NCBI GenBank assembly: GCA_006535965.1
Contig: QEAR01000068.1
Coordinates: forward strand, 49,903 to 113,902
Length of the DNA stretch: 64,000 nucleotides
DNA from: Spizellomyces sp. 'palustris'
Lineage: Eukaryota > Chytridiomycota > Chytridiomycetes > Spizellomycetales > Spizellomycetaceae
Direction of reading: 5' to 3'
Both the position numbers and the translations under genes were made by a program. This document shows positions 11,366-23,699 of this stretch, one piece after another. Position 1 is the first letter of the stretch. The number at the start of each line of letters is the position of its first letter. Below the pieces are notes generated by a model. It did no database searches. It had not been told where the DNA came from and was given only the letters and a program-made list of their open reading frames with translations.

Positions 11366-12925
11366 ATGACAACCCCCGCCTCTCCGCCTCCGAAGTCCTC
11401 GTCACATGCAGACAGTGCACAGCGGGCTATCTCCTACCGTGAACGTATGGGGTCATCGCCTTTCGTATTCTTTCCCGATTCATCTTTGCCAACTCACGAC
11501 GAAGCGTTTCGAGAAGATCTCCTCCCCACTTCAGCGGCTGTACCACTAGAGCGCTTAAAAGAATATCTACCTGGTGAAGTCGTCCCAACCATGGCGTTCG
11601 CAAAATTAGAGGTTCGTGCAAGACCCGCGAATTTCGCGTTGCCCGTGACGGCAACTTTGAACGTGTTTCTTGGACTCACTTAGTCATTAGGGGCCGGACT
11701 TTGTATACCATATCAAAAAGTTGCAGGTGTCTCTTGGGCGTAGAGGATCCTCAGCAGATCAGGTGGACATCGACCTCGGTACATCAAACTCCATCTCGAG
11801 ATTGCATGCGATGATTCAGTTCAACCGTTCTATCCAAAAGTTTGAACTGGCTGTATACGGAAAGAATGGAGTCTGGGTAAATGGTGAACATGTGCATCGC
11901 GGTATGGATCCCGTCCCTTTGGAGCATGGGTAAGTACCCGGTACCTTTTGTTGAGGCCGTCATGAAGCTCATCCTAGTTATGTCAATGGTAGCACAGAGC
12001 TACGAGTTAGTGACATTGAAACCTACTTTATTATACCTGGGCTCGACCCACCGAATCAAGCTCCTCACGAGCTGAGAGAAGCCCGCCTGAAGCGGGCAGC
12101 CCCACCGAGTACTCTGCCAGAACCTCAAACACGTCTCACACACTCGATCAAAAAACCTCGATATGAACTTTCTTCATCTCGCCCCACCTTCTCATCTTAC
12201 TCAAGGCCGGAGCAGCATCTTATCGGCGATAGCACTTTAATACCGACTTGGCCTCCCAGCGCTAAGTATCGGGACATGAGACCACCATACTCATATATTG
12301 CATTGATCACACAAGCCATCTATCAAGCCGACGAAGGCAAGATCACTTTAAACGGAATCTACAACTGGATCTCAAAAACGTATTCGTGGTATAAATTAGA
12401 CCAAACCGGTTGGCAGAATTCGGTCCGACACAATCTGTCATTGGGCAGATGGTTCATCAAACTCAAGCGCAATGAGCCAGGAAAGGGAGGCTGGTGGGCT
12501 CTTGATAAAGGTAGTGATGATCAGCCGCGGACAGACTTTAGTGTTTTGGCTTCTTGAAAACTAAGTTTGTCCAATTGTCAGATGTCCCACCTCATGAGCT
12601 TGACGAGATGTTGACACAGAGGCGTTTCGGGCGCGGGCAAGCTATTGTCGTGACTCCTACAAGTAGGGGACACGCTCCCATGTCTCCTACCGATGAGGTA
12701 TCCCCGTTCCCGGCCGAATCGTTGCCAGTTTCACCTTTCAAGTCTCGGCAAGAACCACTTCAACAACTTGCACGGGCGGCAACTGGGGAGATGCCCACAG
12801 AAGTGACCGACTCAGCGTCGCGGCCGCATAGTGCTGCATGGACGGACAGCAGCCGCCGAAGGTCAGAGAGACTGAAAGTCCCTCGGCCGTCCTTTTACGA
12901 ATACGAGGGAGAAGATGTTTTTTGA
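11366..12925 (+). CDS. FKH2: FHA-forkhead transcription factor (Fkh1/2, FOXK-like)
   Basis: Four exons: 11366-11611, 11691-11929, about 11980-12512, and about 12582-12925. An FHA domain spans the first two junctions (AFAKLE, then GPDFVYHIKKLQVSLGRR, ISRLHAMIQFN, YGKNGVWVNGEHV, YVNGSTELRVSD); the G-R and S-R-x-H phosphothreonine-binding residues are present. A forkhead domain follows (RPPYSYIALITQAIYQ, GIYNWISKTYSWYK, GWQNSVRHNLSLGRWFIKLKR, GGWWALD). The FHA-then-forkhead order defines Fkh1/Fkh2 in yeasts and FOXK in animals, cell-cycle regulators of G2/M genes. The C-terminal 115 residues are Ser/Pro-rich with several SP/TP sites, likely Cdk targets. The first intron uses a GTTCGT donor. Whether it corresponds to Fkh1 or Fkh2 cannot be decided. 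Confidence 0.9.
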
Positions 12926-13139
12926 CGGTGAAAAGACATCTGGACAGTTGGGGTCAGGACAATGGCACGCCACGTAACTGCGGTTTTCAGTGTGATTGCC
13001 CGCCTTCACACCATAGTTCAGGGGACCCTAAGCACTTCTGTTTGTAAATATTGATTGCTCCACCTTGCCAGTTTTGCTTCGGTTCCTTATGCTCATTGAG
13101 TATATTTTTTCTCATTAATTTTTTAATTTATTTTCAACA

Positions 13140-14702
13140 CTATCCTGTCTGGTAAATGGAAAGACTCCGATCATCTGATACCGTCGCAAGCTTTGTACCG
13201 TCTTCATTGTATGCAACGCCCCAAACCTACATAAATGATTTTAGCATCACTTGCTATTTCTTTACTACTTATCTAAGACCTACCTGATCATCATGATCGT
13301 CGAAAGTATGTATACATTGTCTAGCATTGACGTCCCATATTTTTGCCCGCTTGTCACTCGATCTGTACAAATTTCCATTTAGACTGATTTAACCACGAAA
13401 GCATCCATATATAAACATGCTCACCCTGAGGCAAAATGGACAGTATCCGGGCTGAAAGATAGGGACAGCACCCACGACTGATGCCCCGCCAACGTGGACA
13501 GGCAATTGCCGTGATGACTACAACGCAGTAAGGACTGATCAACACGGGCAACTATGGTACTTCCATGAAATTACATACACGTCGTAGATATTAATTCGCT
13601 TGTCATCAGAACCCGTCAGGAGTAATGTAGAGTCGGGTGAAAATGTCAGCGTTCGGACGGGCATAGAGTGTCCTAAAATGACAGGACATGACTATTAGTC
13701 TTGGGATCACAAGTGAGCAGTTTCCCACAGTGACGCACCCGGTAAACTATGCAACAATCTTCCTGTTGGAACGTCAAAAACGTGCACCGGTCCCTCCTCT
13801 TCTCCGCAGGCAAGGTATAGCCCGTTTGGGCTGTACGCAACCGACATAACAAATTTTCCTCTTGTTTCAAGCGGTCGTTCCTTCTTCCTCTCTTCCACGG
13901 ACCAGATGTTAACATTTCCATTATGGGATCCGGTTGCGACGTGCCGTCCATCAGGGGAATATACTGCCGTCCATGCCTCGACTAGATCACGAGAAATCGT
14001 CAAATGGACAATTGATGCAAGGAGATTTTCAGCGCCGCAACTCACCCGGTCCTGCTTCTATAGTCTTGTCATCAGTTTTGGTATGATGGATTAGATCCCA
14101 AAATCGGATTTGACTATCCAGTGATGTTGAAGCAGCCGCTGGAAAGGATGCACCGCGTCAGATTGTTCCATGATCTTGTTTTCAACTACATGAGGGAAAC
14201 GCACTTGACCCGTCAGGTGAAATGTCTATTGATATTACACCTAATTGGTGACCTTCGAATGTATGTAGAGGAACGTATGTGTCACCAGCCCTATAGCGGT
14301 GGGTTGAAATTAAGTCGAAAGAACTTTAAACAATCCCCCATGGCCATTTTTACGCGCACATCCTCCATTTTGAATGCACGGTCTCGAAACCACGCAGTAC
14401 CTAGTGCAGCCAGTAGCACAGTATGCTTAACGACATTTGCTTACCAGAGTTTAACTGTATCATCCACTGACCCCGTCACGATCTTGTTACCGCGTTTGCT
14501 CCAACCAACCGACCATATCCCGTCATCATGAGCTGACAAGAAACCTCTTATAAGAACCCATCATCAGCTTGAATGAAGAAGCAAGCTCGTACCATTCTTG
14601 ATGTGCTTTATCTGGGAATACTACGAATATAGGGGGTATGATGGGTTAACACAAGTGTCCATAACGCGCGGGCTAGACAAGTATGAAGTGCTCATGTACC
14701 AT
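13140..14702 (-). CDS. SKI8: WD40 protein WDR61/Ski8-like (Rec14)
   Basis: Many short exons on the minus strand. Blocks in order are: [100 protein letters not shown] and finally [20 protein letters not shown] with stop at 13140-13142. These match WDR61 repeat by repeat, including the distinctive DTRGKFILSIAYSPDG segment. Family role: a small beta-propeller shared by the Ski complex (cytoplasmic 3'-5' mRNA decay with the exosome) and the Paf1 complex; Ski8/Rec14 also acts in meiotic recombination in yeasts. The 5' end is tentative: I place a single-codon ATG exon at 14702-14700, spliced to 14611-14593 (IKHIKN), because all phases then agree. The exon between repeats 1 and 2 is unclear. Confidence 0.85.
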
Positions 14703-14861
14703 ATCGTCGCCCTATTCGCGACGGGCTGATCGATTAATAAGATCGCTGACGTTTTGCATAAATCCGAACAGAGTCTCAGCGAGCACTCCTGGTCATTAGT
14801 TGCCACAGCAACATCGCTGCCCCGAACGCGGTGTAAGCGCGCGATCTTCACTGGCCCTCAA

Positions 14862-16352
14862 ATGGCATCACAAAAGGAACTCTATTCGTACAACGCACCG
14901 TGGTCAGTATACGGTCTACACTGGTCACAAAGGCCGGGAACATTCAGATTGGGACTTGGAAGTTTTATTGAAGACCAGGGGAACAAGGTGGGGAGAAAAG
15001 GGATTCCTCCGATTTGGAGATTCTCGATGCTCTTTTAACCGGTGGTTAGGTCCAAATTATCGAGCTATACGATCGCGATGCAGACTTCATTCTGGTAGAC
15101 GAGGTGGACCATCAATATCCCTGCACAAAGCTGCTATGGCAGCCCTATAAAGTATGTGCGTGAGCAAGGTTTCAAAGTGACTGTACTCAGCCTCCATTTT
15201 TCAGGCTACTAATGCTCCAGACCTATTCGCCACTACCGGGGACTTCCTGAGAATATGGGAGGTAAAAACCTCCAGCGATGGGCCATCTGATGACCGAGGC
15301 TCTTCGACAATGGCCAACATGGGCGGTGGTGAGCGACCGAATATAGTTCCTAGGGCAACACTGAGAAACCAACGGCGAACAGATCTGGTGAGAGCTGACA
15401 ATCGTTATAACCCCCGTCTGCTTTTATGTTGCTAAGTGCACTTCGTTCTGTATAGTCGGGTCGAGATTCTTGTGCTCCGATCACATCAATGGACTGGAAT
15501 GAGACAGATCCAAACATTGTTATAACGAGCAGCATTGATACTACATGCACAGTTTGGGATTTGTCGGTACGCATAGTATTAGATGGAAGGAGCGTGGGAA
15601 GAACCTCTGGGCAGCACCTAACGTCTGCTAGTTCTAGACTTTGCAAGCTAAGACGCAATTGATCGCTCACGACAAAGAAGTATATGATGTGGCCTTTTCT
15701 CGCGGAAACGACGTGTTTGCAAGCGTTGGTGCCGATGGATCTTTAAGAATGTTTGACCTTCGGTGGGTACAACTTGGCAGTATTCAAGAACCCAACTAAC
15801 TCGTGTTATTTGAAAAAAGTAATCTTGAACATTCAACGATTTTATATGAAGTTGGACCGGTGCCACGAGAAGCGGAGGTCCCAACAATGGTAGATCAAGC
15901 CTCTGATGGCCTTCCTCTCCTTCGTCTATCCTGGAATAAGCAAGACCCAAACTATATCGCGACATTTCAAACCGGTTCCTCAGCAGTACTGATTATGGAT
16001 ATCCGGGTTCCTGCAATACCAGTCACTGAACTGCGAGGACATGGGTCGGCTGTGACAGCGATTGGTTGGGCACCTCATTCCAGTAGCCATATTTGCAGTT
16101 CCGGTAATTGCTCAATGTTGATGCCTTCTGATTTCCATCCAGGAATAACTTCTGTCGTGTCTTATGTGTGCAGGTGATGATGCGCAGGCGCTCGTCTGGG
16201 ACATTTCCCAAAACAATAAGGAGAAGCAGATCCAAGATCCGCTACTTGCGTACTCCGCTGAGGGGCCCATCAACCAATTGATGTGGTCAGCCAGTTCGCC
16301 AGACTGGATAGCGATATCATTGGGGTCAACAGTGCAGGCACTGCGCGTATAG
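14862..16352 (+). CDS. WD40 protein DCAF7/WDR68-like
   Basis: Starts [21 protein letters not shown] at 14862 and ends [13 protein letters not shown], with five or so short introns. Segments align to human DCAF7 from end to end: APWTVY..W at the start, [137 protein letters not shown]. Family role: a conserved scaffold that binds DYRK-type kinases and acts as a DDB1-CUL4 receptor; the plant relative is TTG1. Its start lies about 160 bp from the start of the WDR61-like gene, so two propeller proteins share one divergent promoter. An internal intron lies in the ICSSG/DDAQ region (about 16100-16172). Confidence 0.92.
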
Positions 16353-16645
16353 GAAGTTACTATGTCATAATATCTAGATCTACCGTGAAAATGCGCAAAA
16401 ATATGGAATCTGTTCCTCCAAAGGTCTCGTACTGAAAGTAGAACACTTGCCAGTGTGGGGACGCGAACGCCTTTTGCTGACAAGATCATGCCATTTTATC
16501 CAATCATGACGCGTCTACTTTACCTAAATATGGTTATATGAGTAGTTATTTTTCCCGCAGTCGCTGCTGCCCTCAAAAGACCTGTAGAACAAGGGCCTTC
16601 TTGCTCCCTCCTTTTGCCTCGTCCTAGTTCAGACCATTAGCAAAG

Positions 16646-17490
16646 ATGACGGTAAGTAAGCTGCTCGCATCCATCCATCCATCATGCATTCTGTTGCTTC
16701 CAAGCTCGGAGAAGCCCTCCTTACTTTCTGGGGCATTCATCGTAATCGTATCGTTGATGTGGACCATCCATCCCAAAGTGGAAGGAAATTGGACATTGAG
16801 GGATGCGTCGATGAAATGCCGTCGAGGAGAAAATTACAGCGGGGAAAGATCCAGAGTTGAGAAGGCTATGCTATGTTTGTGGCGGGCCGCGGCAGACTGA
16901 AACTTGGGGAGAGAGCAATGGATTGGATGGAGGATATGTCAAGTCTGGGTGGGACTCTCTGTTGATGAATGTTGACGCTCTGCTGCCGAGCGGATGATCG
17001 GGCAAAAAGGAGGAGTGAGGCAGTCTTGCTCATCGACACTAGGAGGAGCTTATTTAATTGGAGGGTGGCACCCAGCATTTGCGACAACGAGATACCCCTC
17101 GCAATGCATAGAGATCGTATCGCAACCACTTGTAGGATTAAAGGCCTGATCTCTTTTGTTCTCTTTCTTAGTTGGCGGTCGATCTATTGAACCCTCTTCC
17201 TCAAACCGAGGCTCGTAAGCACAAGCTCAAGCGCCTTGTACAGAGCCCCAACTCTTACTTCATGGACGTAAAATGCCCTGGATGCTTCAACATCACGACC
17301 GTCTTCAGCCACGCCCAAACCGTCGTTCTCTGCGGTAGCTGCGCAACTGTCCTATGCCAACCAACTGGTGGTAAGGCACGCCTCACTGGTACGTGTTATG
17401 GATAGTGACATTTTCTGTGGTCTGCAATGGAATATCCCACTTACGCGATTCTTCGCAGAGGGCTGCTCCTTCCGTAAGAAGTCCGTTTAG
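16646..17490 (+). CDS. RPS27: 40S ribosomal protein eS27
   Basis: Three exons: 16646-16651 (ATG ACG only), 17172-17388 and 17459-17490, giving 84 residues, the usual eS27 length. [20 protein letters not shown] opens exon 2. The C4 zinc finger is visible as [15 protein letters not shown] followed by [20 protein letters not shown], and the C-terminus is [10 protein letters not shown]. eS27 is a structural protein of the 40S platform. The start codon followed at once by a long intron (about 520 nt, against 50-90 nt for most others here) is typical of ribosomal protein genes in many fungi and may hold regulatory sequence or a small RNA. Confidence 0.96.
16652..17171 (+). other. Long first intron of the eS27 gene
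   Basis: A 520 nt intron bounded by GTAAGT and CTTTCTTAG, placed directly after codon 2. It is six to ten times longer than the other introns in the window. I could not recognise a snoRNA (no convincing paired C/D boxes with complementary stems), but ribosomal protein introns often host them. It may alternatively serve in transcriptional or splicing-level regulation. Confidence 0.6.
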
Positions 17491-17820
17491 ATCCTGTACA
17501 CATCTTTGTAGTGGTGGGACTGGGCATTCTCGAGCTGGATCATCGCTCATTCATTGGCTAGTGGCGAATAAAAGACGCTTCAATGCAATACCGATTCAAT
17601 GTGGGTGCTCGCCAACTTTTTGCGGCACACGGTTGGGAGGATTTGCTTGTGATGTAAATTTTCTGATGAAGGGCGACAATGCATGTCGCGCCTGTACTTA
17701 ATGGAGATAAATCTCAACTATTCAACATGTGCCGGGCTAGCAAAATGGCTCGATATTCAATTGCAACTTTTACATATTGCATAAAGATAGGTATTTGTGG
17801 TATTTTACTTGGAATGTGGC

Positions 17821-19489
17821 CTATCGACGACGCCGCTCATGGCGATCAGGACTCCGACTACGGCGTTCATACCTATTACTACTGTCCCGGTTACTCCGTC
17901 TGTCTCGGTCCCTGTCCCTATCTTTGAAGTCCTCTCGCCGATGATTGCTCGTATCTCTACGCGGCTCTCGTGATGGTCCCCTTCGGTCCCCATCAGCTCG
18001 TTCCCCATTGCCCCGTTCCCGTTGACCGCGGGGCTGCTTCTCTGCGTCGAGATTCCCCGAATGTTCAAAAACCAGATCGTATCCCTCATCCTCGCGAGCA
18101 GCTTCCCCTCTGTAGCGAGTGCGTCTCTCTAGATTCGAAGATCCTCCAAAGCCTCCTTGGTTGCGCTTTGCCACTACAACAAAATAGTCTTAATAGGGCG
18201 TCTAACATACCACGGGAAATACATCGGTCAATCACTTACATAAAAAGTCCTGATGCAACTTTGATACACTCTGAGAAAAGTCAATATGAATACGCCGGTC
18301 ATCAATCAACACGTTATCCATTTTAAAATATGCCTGCAATTCGCAAATTCATAAGTGAATAAGGATAGAGCCAAGCACTCAAATGAACGGAGTGACTACC
18401 TCCTCGCATGACTCCTTGTTGTCAAACTCGATAAATGCGTAACATAATGAATCGCCAGACTTCTTGTCCCGCACCACCTCGCAGCTGAGACGATGCAAAC
18501 ATGTCAATTCGTTGTACTACATGATTATGGATATGAAATGTATACCTCAAAATGGTACCAAATCGTGAAAAAATAAGCTCCAAATCTTCGTCTCGAGTGA
18601 CCGGGTTCAGTTTGCACACGAATAACACATTCTCCGGTGGCTTGATCTCAGCGAAGGGCAAGTCCCCTACCATTTCCAGAGTTAAGGCACGTGCTGCAGC
18701 TTCTTCCTGCCGTTGTCTCTTTTCGAGCTCTTCTGGAGGTAGGTCAGGAACCAGTTCCTCATCCTCCCCGATGCGACCAGATTTAAGCATCTCTTCGGTA
18801 GGAACCGGTGAGCGATCCGGTATTATTATCCCTTCAGGATCGTCGAAAGGATCATCTAAGATGATAGTGTGTTTTATTCTGGGCTAGAGGATTAGAGCTA
18901 ATTGCAGACAATGAACTGCTGGCAACGCTGTCCATACCTAATGTCCCGATACGGACGCCCGTCCTCATCGCAAAGCGCCTGATTGATCTTGTCTAAGACA
19001 TCCAGTCCCTCCACGACTTTCCCAAATACGGCATGTTTCCCATCCAGATAGTCCAAATGATTCTCTGATAAAGTTATAAAGAGTTGGGAACCAGCAACAG
19101 GAATGCCTGCTTCGTCAGCCGCCGTCGTCGCAAAAGAGACCGTGCCCTTCGTGCGATGCTTAAGTTTAGGATGTATTTCGGGGGCAAAGTAACGTCGAGC
19201 TGGTCCATGGATGACTCTGAGCCGGCCGATAAAAGACAGACTTAGCAATGTCCGTCAAAAGAGCGCACTTCCTACAGTACACTTACCCCCAGACAGACTC
19301 ACCGCCTTGCCCTGTTCCCAGAGGGTCGCCCGTTTGTGCCATGAAGTTCTTTTGGACATTATGAAAGAGGACAAAGTTGTAGTATTTTATCTTGCAAAGC
19401 TTCAGGAAGTTTGTGCATGCTTTTGGTGCTTTGGTCACCTCGAGGTCGATGACTATCTCCCCCAAAGATGTTTCCAGTAGTACAGACAT
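17821..19489 (-). CDS. Cyclophilin-RRM peptidyl-prolyl isomerase (PPIL4/Cyp6 type)
   Basis: Starts [18 protein letters not shown] (ATG at 19489), the usual opening of PPIL4. The cyclophilin domain runs through exons with [49 protein letters not shown] and [15 protein letters not shown]. The loop [15 protein letters not shown] and a charged linker follow, then an RRM ([20 protein letters not shown] with RNP2, and CYAFIEFDN with RNP1). The C-terminus is an RS/RD-rich tail ([17 protein letters not shown]) with stop at 17821-17823. The order cyclophilin-RRM-charged tail is diagnostic. Family role: nuclear, spliceosome-associated proline isomerase (S. pombe Cyp6 family). In the cyclophilin core, several residues of the classical active site are replaced, as in PPIL4 relatives, so catalysis is uncertain. 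About five introns. Confidence 0.92.
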
Positions 19490-21412
19490 TACCCCTCGGT
19501 TTGGATGTCTTGTGTGTTGCTGCTGCGAAATCAGGACGGCCATAACAGGTTATTGACGATACAGTTGCTATGTCAACAAATGCCCAGCAGCACACCCCAT
19601 CGCACTGACGATGTCCCCGCATTTCTTGCTGCCGAGGATGTGCAGATAGCTGGCTCTCCCCTTCTGTTCCCCCTGTTATGCGAGTAACTGGCTGCTGTTT
19701 TGCATATAGGACTGGAAGCAGCTTTGCTTACGCCAGTGGGCAGCTCTTTGTAAGCCAGTGAGAGTGCACTGTGGAATCAACGGACCTACCCAGCAAAATG
19801 AATGCCACAAACAACTGCTGCATAACTGCCTATGCAAGTGACTGTACGCCTTTGCTACTCAGGTTGAAGACGTTTACGCCCAATACAAGGGATATTTTGT
19901 TCGGTATGGATGCGACTTCCAATAGTAACAAGTTACGTTTCTGCGTCGTCAGTCGCAACTTGTTTTCATCCTGCTGGTTTGCTCTGTAGACACTGTGAAC
20001 ACGCTTTGCAGACACGGTATGGGGTCAGGGACAGAGCTGAATTGGCTGGGTACTGAAGGCTAGCCATATTTGAAAAGAGTTGCAATCATAGAAGAGTACT
20101 GAATTCCTCAAGATCCCACGTGGGGGAACCTTGTTCCCGAGTGAGATCGATCGTCCTTTATCAGGAAAAGGATCGAAGTTGGGGAAGATTCCAACACTCC
20201 TACGAGTTGAGCGACGTAGTGGGCTAGAGTCACGCCATGGTCATAACGTCATCCGACAAGGTAGAAACAAGAGTTAGTTTGGACAGCTCGATGCAGCGAA
20301 AGAAAGGATTCTGTTGCTGCTCACTGCTGCTTTCCTACGGCTTCCTATCAACACTGATTGCGGACTGTAAGTAACGATAAGTTTACCTCTGGGAATAGAT
20401 CTGCGCATGAAAGACAGTTAAGTTGGAAAGTGAAAAGAAAAAGTTTCGCAACCATAAGGAAGTTGATGCAAACTCAAGGGACTTTAATGTTCACTTTTTG
20501 TTATTAAAATGTTGGCTTGGCTGTGTGTGTCATGTTCATTTGGACCCTTATGAGTAACAATATCACCAACCTATTTCTTTTCAACTTCCGTCGAAGCTTA
20601 AAGTCCGTTGGGAAGAGAAGATCCGCTAGTCTCCACATCCAAACCCAAATATAAAAGCTAGATCTGCCTGGCTCCAGAGGAACTTCCCAATTGATGATTT
20701 AACACACCAACCAATCTTTATTATTCTTGTTATGTGCGCACGAGCATACTCATTCGCCACAACATTAACTATAGTGTTATCCTTGACGTTTACGTGCATA
20801 TCCCTTCTCTGGTTGCCAGACCAGAGTCTTACCCGTCGTGCAGTGCGTCTGTCTGCCGCGCTCGCACAGTCATCGTACCTCCCAAATGTGGCACGGGTGT
20901 TTTCGTGGTGGTTCAAGCCGCACATTCTTTGGGTTTGGCTTGGTGGTGGTTCAAGCCAACTCTTATCATGTTTGTTTCAACGCTTCCGTTGCTGTCGCTG
21001 AGACTGAGAACGGGCGTTGAAGTTAAGGGAGGTTTCGCTGATACCTCCCACTTCGATGAGATCCCCTTGGCTGCTGGTTCTTCTCGATCTGACATCTGAC
21101 GGCATGGCGATGCGATACGATCGGCGCTTTGCAGAGAATAGGAGTGTCAAAACAAACCTCTCCTTATCTTCTTCAATTGTTGACGGGATGTTCGCGTCCA
21201 TGTTGACCTTCACACCTGCTCCTTTACTGGCAACCAGAGCGCTCCCCCGCCGTCAGCGCGGGCTTCAATAAAATTAAGATGTCGAGCAGCCTAGTGCTGT
21301 GCCACTGCTTAGATCATAGTGCTAGTTCAAGTCAATCCGGACCGAGCCGCAGCTGCTCGTGGGAAGGCAACAGCACACCCGTCAGATCTCACCGTTAGGT
21401 GAACTCAACGCC
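19490..21412. other. Gene-poor intergenic segment
   Basis: About 1.9 kb between the PPIL4-like gene and GEP4. No open frame here has a recognisable domain, and short frames on both strands lack consistent splice partners. The phrase GGTGGTTCAAGCC occurs twice at about 20908 and 20944, a local short duplication. I see no tRNA, no terminal inverted repeats and no transposon-coding remnant. It may carry the GEP4 promoter and an unannotated non-coding transcript. Confidence 0.5.
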
Positions 21413-22371
21413 ATGGTACAAAGCTTGAACTTCTCTAGTCTCGCCTCTATAGGAAAAATAGTACGAAGCCCGTCTCTTCTGATCCCACATCTTTCTGTAC
21501 CTGGTAGAAAAGACGCATGCTGTATGCGCTATCACTCGGCTCCTCTCCCTAAACCCAGACCACTTATATAGATATTCGGTATATAAACTTTAAGGCCCTG
21601 CAGGCAGCTGGTATTCGGGCGGTGGTGTTTGATAAAGACAATACCATTACTGCCCCGTATGTAGAACAGGTTCATCCTGCTTTTGACAAGTCTTGGAAAA
21701 GCTGCAAAGATACGTTTGGCCAGGACCGAGTGCTTATTGTTTCAAATTCCGCTGGTACACCCGATGACGTGGGTCATAAGAAGGTAACGCATCTGCAAAG
21801 CTTGTGACCTGTCATTGGTAGTAATGTGAAATATCTATGCTAGGCTGCTACCGTGGAGGCTGCATTGGGTATGTCATCCTCGGGTATCGGTTCTCCTATT
21901 TGACAATGCTCACGTGAAAAGATAGGAGTTCCAGTTCTTCGACATACATTAAAGGTAACAGCTAGCTCTGATGATATATAAGCGCCGATGGACGCTCAAA
22001 CGGATACGCACGTCACCCCAGAAACCAGCCGGAGGGGATATCCTCTCATCATACTTCGGCTGCCCTTCTCATTGCATAGCGGTAGTCGGTGACCGTGCGT
22101 TCACTGACATCGTTTACGGAAATCTCAACGGCATGCTTACTGTCCATGTCACCAAGATTGTGACCGAGGAAGGGGATAACAAAATCGCAGCGTTGGTAAG
22201 TCCTTCAACAGCGGCTGCAGACTGTGATGACCATTGCAGTGAATGTGCTCTATGTAGATTCGAAAATTAGAGTACCCATTGGTGAACTGGCTAAGACAAC
22301 GGGGGTTGTCACCTCCGCACCATTCGGCATTTGAAAAGCATAATCCGCAAGATTTTGTGCGGGAATCATAG
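21413..22371 (+). CDS. GEP4: Mitochondrial phosphatidylglycerophosphatase Gep4
   Basis: About six exons. The N-terminus MVQSLNFSSLASIGKIVRSP..LLIPHLSVPDI matches the family's opening. The HAD-type motif I is VVFDKDNTITAP with the nucleophile and general-acid Asp pair. IVSNSAGTPDD is motif II, the Lys is in LRHTLKKPAGG, and VVGDRAFTDIVYGNL is motif III. The tail is IRKLEYPLVNWLRQRG. Family role: dephosphorylates phosphatidylglycerophosphate to phosphatidylglycerol at the matrix face of the inner membrane, a step towards cardiolipin. Junctions: CCTG|ATATTCGG, GTTG-type exon AATVEAALG, GVPVLRHTLK, and a final exon after a CTATGTAG acceptor; all keep frame. Length about 200 residues, normal for the family. 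It converges with pICln. Confidence 0.93.
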
Positions 22372-22789
22372 TATTGCATTCATGGGCGCTCGGAGTTAGA
22401 AACAACGCTAGTGGGCAGCAGCTTTAGGACGCTATATGAGGAGGGCAAACTCCCTTGCTCACTCCCGCGTCATAACACTCGTCTGTGTAATGTCCTTCGC
22501 ACCTCGTCGTTGCTGGATTCCGAGCTATATCCCAGAGGTGCAGGGACCTTCGGGCCATTAACCAAAGGGAAGGGTCCGAACGACTGTGTGTGTGTAGGGA
22601 TCTGGGACATAACAACTTGGTCGGGGGACGTTGGATTGCACTTAGCCATTGTCCTAATGGACGCCCGGTGTCTGACGACCAATATACAGCCGCACTAAGA
22701 TTGAGAATCTGACGTGCAGGTATTTACAATTCTGTGTCATGTAACAGGTGTGAGAAACAGTTCCCACTAATCTTTCGCAGTATCATATG
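22372..22789. other. Convergent 3' intergenic region
   Basis: About 420 bp between the stops of GEP4 and pICln. It should hold both transcript ends. No conserved coding frame or RNA gene was recognised. Confidence 0.35.
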
Positions 22790-23699
22790 TCATTGTTCCA
22801 TGTCCTCAGTTGCATCAGCGAACTGATCGTTTGGGTTTGCATTTCCGCCAAGGTTTCCGAGGGGGTTTGGTCCTTCGAACACTGAGTCAAGATGCTGCAA
22901 CGCGGCCTGTACCAATATATGCGAGGTGAGCTTAGTAGTAAGATGATACATGTATTGATATCATACCTCCTGCAGTCCGTTCAACTCTTGTGGATCATCA
23001 GGAGTGTAGTACCAGTCGCCTTCTTCATTATCATCCTCTTCCGCGTCAGGATCGGGATGTAATGCAGCACAATCGGATATCGCCTGGAACATTGCATCTA
23101 CTGCAAGATTTTGTCAGGATCTCAAGGATTGCTCCACTTTGAAAGTAACATTACTCAATACGTACGCGCGGTTAGATCATCTGGAACCAGTCTAAACTCG
23201 CACGCCTGCTCCTCCCCATCGCTCTCCCCGTCGTGGTCCATAGCATCAGTGCGTTCCTCTCTGACTATCACCATGCTATCCAACTGTCCGTATACGTGAG
23301 GTTTTCCTTCAGTCAAAGCATCGCCTTGACGTGAAATGGCATGTATCCCGATTGAGGGATAATCGATTGCAATGGATAGTCGCTTTTCGGGGCTGTACCA
23401 TACGAGTTGACTACAATTGGGTTATATAGGTAGCATCAACACAAAATACTTCCATTCGTGTTTGAATTCAACTTGTAGAGGTCGCACCTTTCTGCAACAT
23501 ACAAATCTCCCTTTCCTGGAATTGGATTGCTGGAGAGGGACGGGTCGAACAATAATGAGACGCTTTTCTGCAGGTGTCGAACTCGCGGAATGGTTGATTC
23601 CCCTGAATGCGAGTGACCGTTTACGCCGTTCGCTGGAGATCTCCAGGCTTCCTCTGGCACAAGAAGGTCTGGAAGTTCGTTAGATATGTGTATAGGCAT
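22790..23699 (-). CDS. pICln-like methylosome subunit (Sm protein chaperone)
   Basis: Four exons on the minus strand, starting MPIHISNELPDLLVPEEAWR at 23699. The PH-like core reads SLLFDPSLSSNPIPGKGDLYVAE, then across the first intron SQLVWYSPEKRLSIAIDYPSI and GIHAISRQGD. The LYVAES.L.W pattern and HA(I/V)SR are pICln hallmarks. An acidic insertion (HDGESDGEEQACEFRLVP) follows, then AMFQAISDCAALHPDPDAEEDD and WYYTPDD, and the protein ends NPNDQFADATEDMEQ, which is again acidic. Family role: with PRMT5 and WDR77, pICln holds Sm proteins in a ring intermediate before transfer to the SMN-Gemin2 complex. With Gemin2 at 3.2 kb, this window encodes two consecutive partners of that pathway. Confidence 0.88.

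Noticed and set aside
20626-21271. Several overlapping open frames in the gene-poor segment
   Set aside because: No domain, no splice chain, and frames overlap on both strands in a random way.
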